From Litoribacter populi (GTDB lineage: Bacteria; Bacteroidota; Bacteroidia; Cytophagales; Cyclobacteriaceae): 64,000 bases of DNA. The notes under the pieces were generated by a model, which saw only the letters and a list, made by a program, of their open reading frames with translations, was not told where the DNA came from and searched no databases. The stretch's first letter is position 1. Every line of letters starts with the position of its first letter. Of this stretch, positions 63,869-64,000 are shown in pieces. The position numbers and the translations under genes are program-made. Where the stretch lies: NCBI RefSeq assembly GCF_007483685.1, contig NZ_VMKN01000001.1:2406393-2470392 (forward strand), written 5' to 3'.

Positions 63869-64000
63869 TTATTTCGCTACAGCATTGAAGTTTGAATAGC
63901 TTTTGTCATATGCAATACCTGATTTGGCAATGGCAAATGCCTGCTTGATTAGCTTATTCACTACAGCAATCATGGCCACTCTGTGAGCTTTTCCTTTTGC
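63869..64000 (-). mobile_element. C-terminal end of an IS110-like transposase (rest outside window)
   Basis: On the minus strand the last 43 codons of a frame are visible, KGKAHRVAMIAVVNKLIKQA followed by AIAKSGIAYDKSY, ending NAVAK at a TAA at 63869. The KAHRVAMIAVVNKLIKQAF pattern resembles the end of the DEDD/transposase-20 proteins of the IS110/IS1111 family. The protein extends beyond the right edge, so its catalytic part cannot be checked. Confidence 0.6.

Overview
The window looks like a chromosomal stretch of a member of the Bacteroidota, probably order Cytophagales and possibly a Cyclobacteriaceae relative. The evidence is the gene content (YaiO-type barrel, DUF4097, TM2/DUF2752, LhgO, Bacteroidetes-type ABC-F, RlmF, short CxxCxGxG proteins), the -7 boxes of the TAnnTTTG type, the frequent TTG or GTG starts and the scarcity of clear Shine-Dalgarno sequences. 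The species call is inference. No plasmid or phage backbone is visible.

Layout. 1-7.1 kb, minus strand: a partial radical SAM gene, a methyltransferase and a response-regulator-framed envelope glycan locus (receiver protein, SPOR-like/TM/HEAT protein, family 2 glycosyltransferase, YaiO-like barrel, second receiver). 7.2-15.1 kb, plus strand: three tandem exported amidohydrolase-fold proteins, an NlpC/P60 lipoprotein and an M28 carboxypeptidase. 15-26.4 kb: RNA modification and translation genes (RlmL-like, mnmA, truC, rlmF, tyrS), with a second M28 peptidase, a DUF2752-TM2-DUF4097 envelope operon and an MpaB-type oxygenase. 26.4-31.8 kb: a TetR regulator, YihY, a lipid acyltransferase-patatin-MBL operon and accA. 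31.8-34.1 kb: a HipA-like kinase/DUF3037 pair between copies of an imperfect palindromic repeat, then three identical tRNA-Asp genes. 34.4-50.8 kb: ABC-F, a sodium symporter, a frameshifted rlmI, an M3 peptidase, lhgO, a YheT hydrolase, an Hpt protein, a BaiN-like flavoprotein, a secreted endonuclease with a DnaJ-zinc-finger partner, dapD and a glycosyltransferase. 51-57.8 kb: a manganese/iron-type ABC importer with its DtxR/MntR regulator, a thioredoxin-like protein and mnmE. 57.8-64 kb is accessory: a 54-bp direct repeat brackets two unknown genes and a restriction-modification remnant, followed by trehalase, a secreted protein, a frameshifted small secreted gene, a paired palindrome and the end of an IS110-like transposase.

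How genes work together. The metal import operon is the clearest system. A stand-alone DtxR-family regulator lies behind two matching TTTAG-N6-CTAAA palindromes and is followed by a TroA-like binding protein, an ATPase and two permeases. The first permease carries a second DtxR-like domain at its C-terminus, an arrangement resembling chlamydial YtgC-YtgR. The 2.0-7.0 kb locus reads as a regulated synthesis/export module for a surface glycan: the HEAT and glycosyltransferase genes overlap, and the barrel gene follows 7 bases later. mnmA and mnmE both act on the wobble uridine of tRNA but lie far apart.

The least explained items are the glycan locus, the amidohydrolase trio in which only the middle protein keeps the HxH metal motif, the related 11-bp-period arrays on both sides of an unknown 278-residue gene, and the repeat-flanked HipA/DUF3037 pair.
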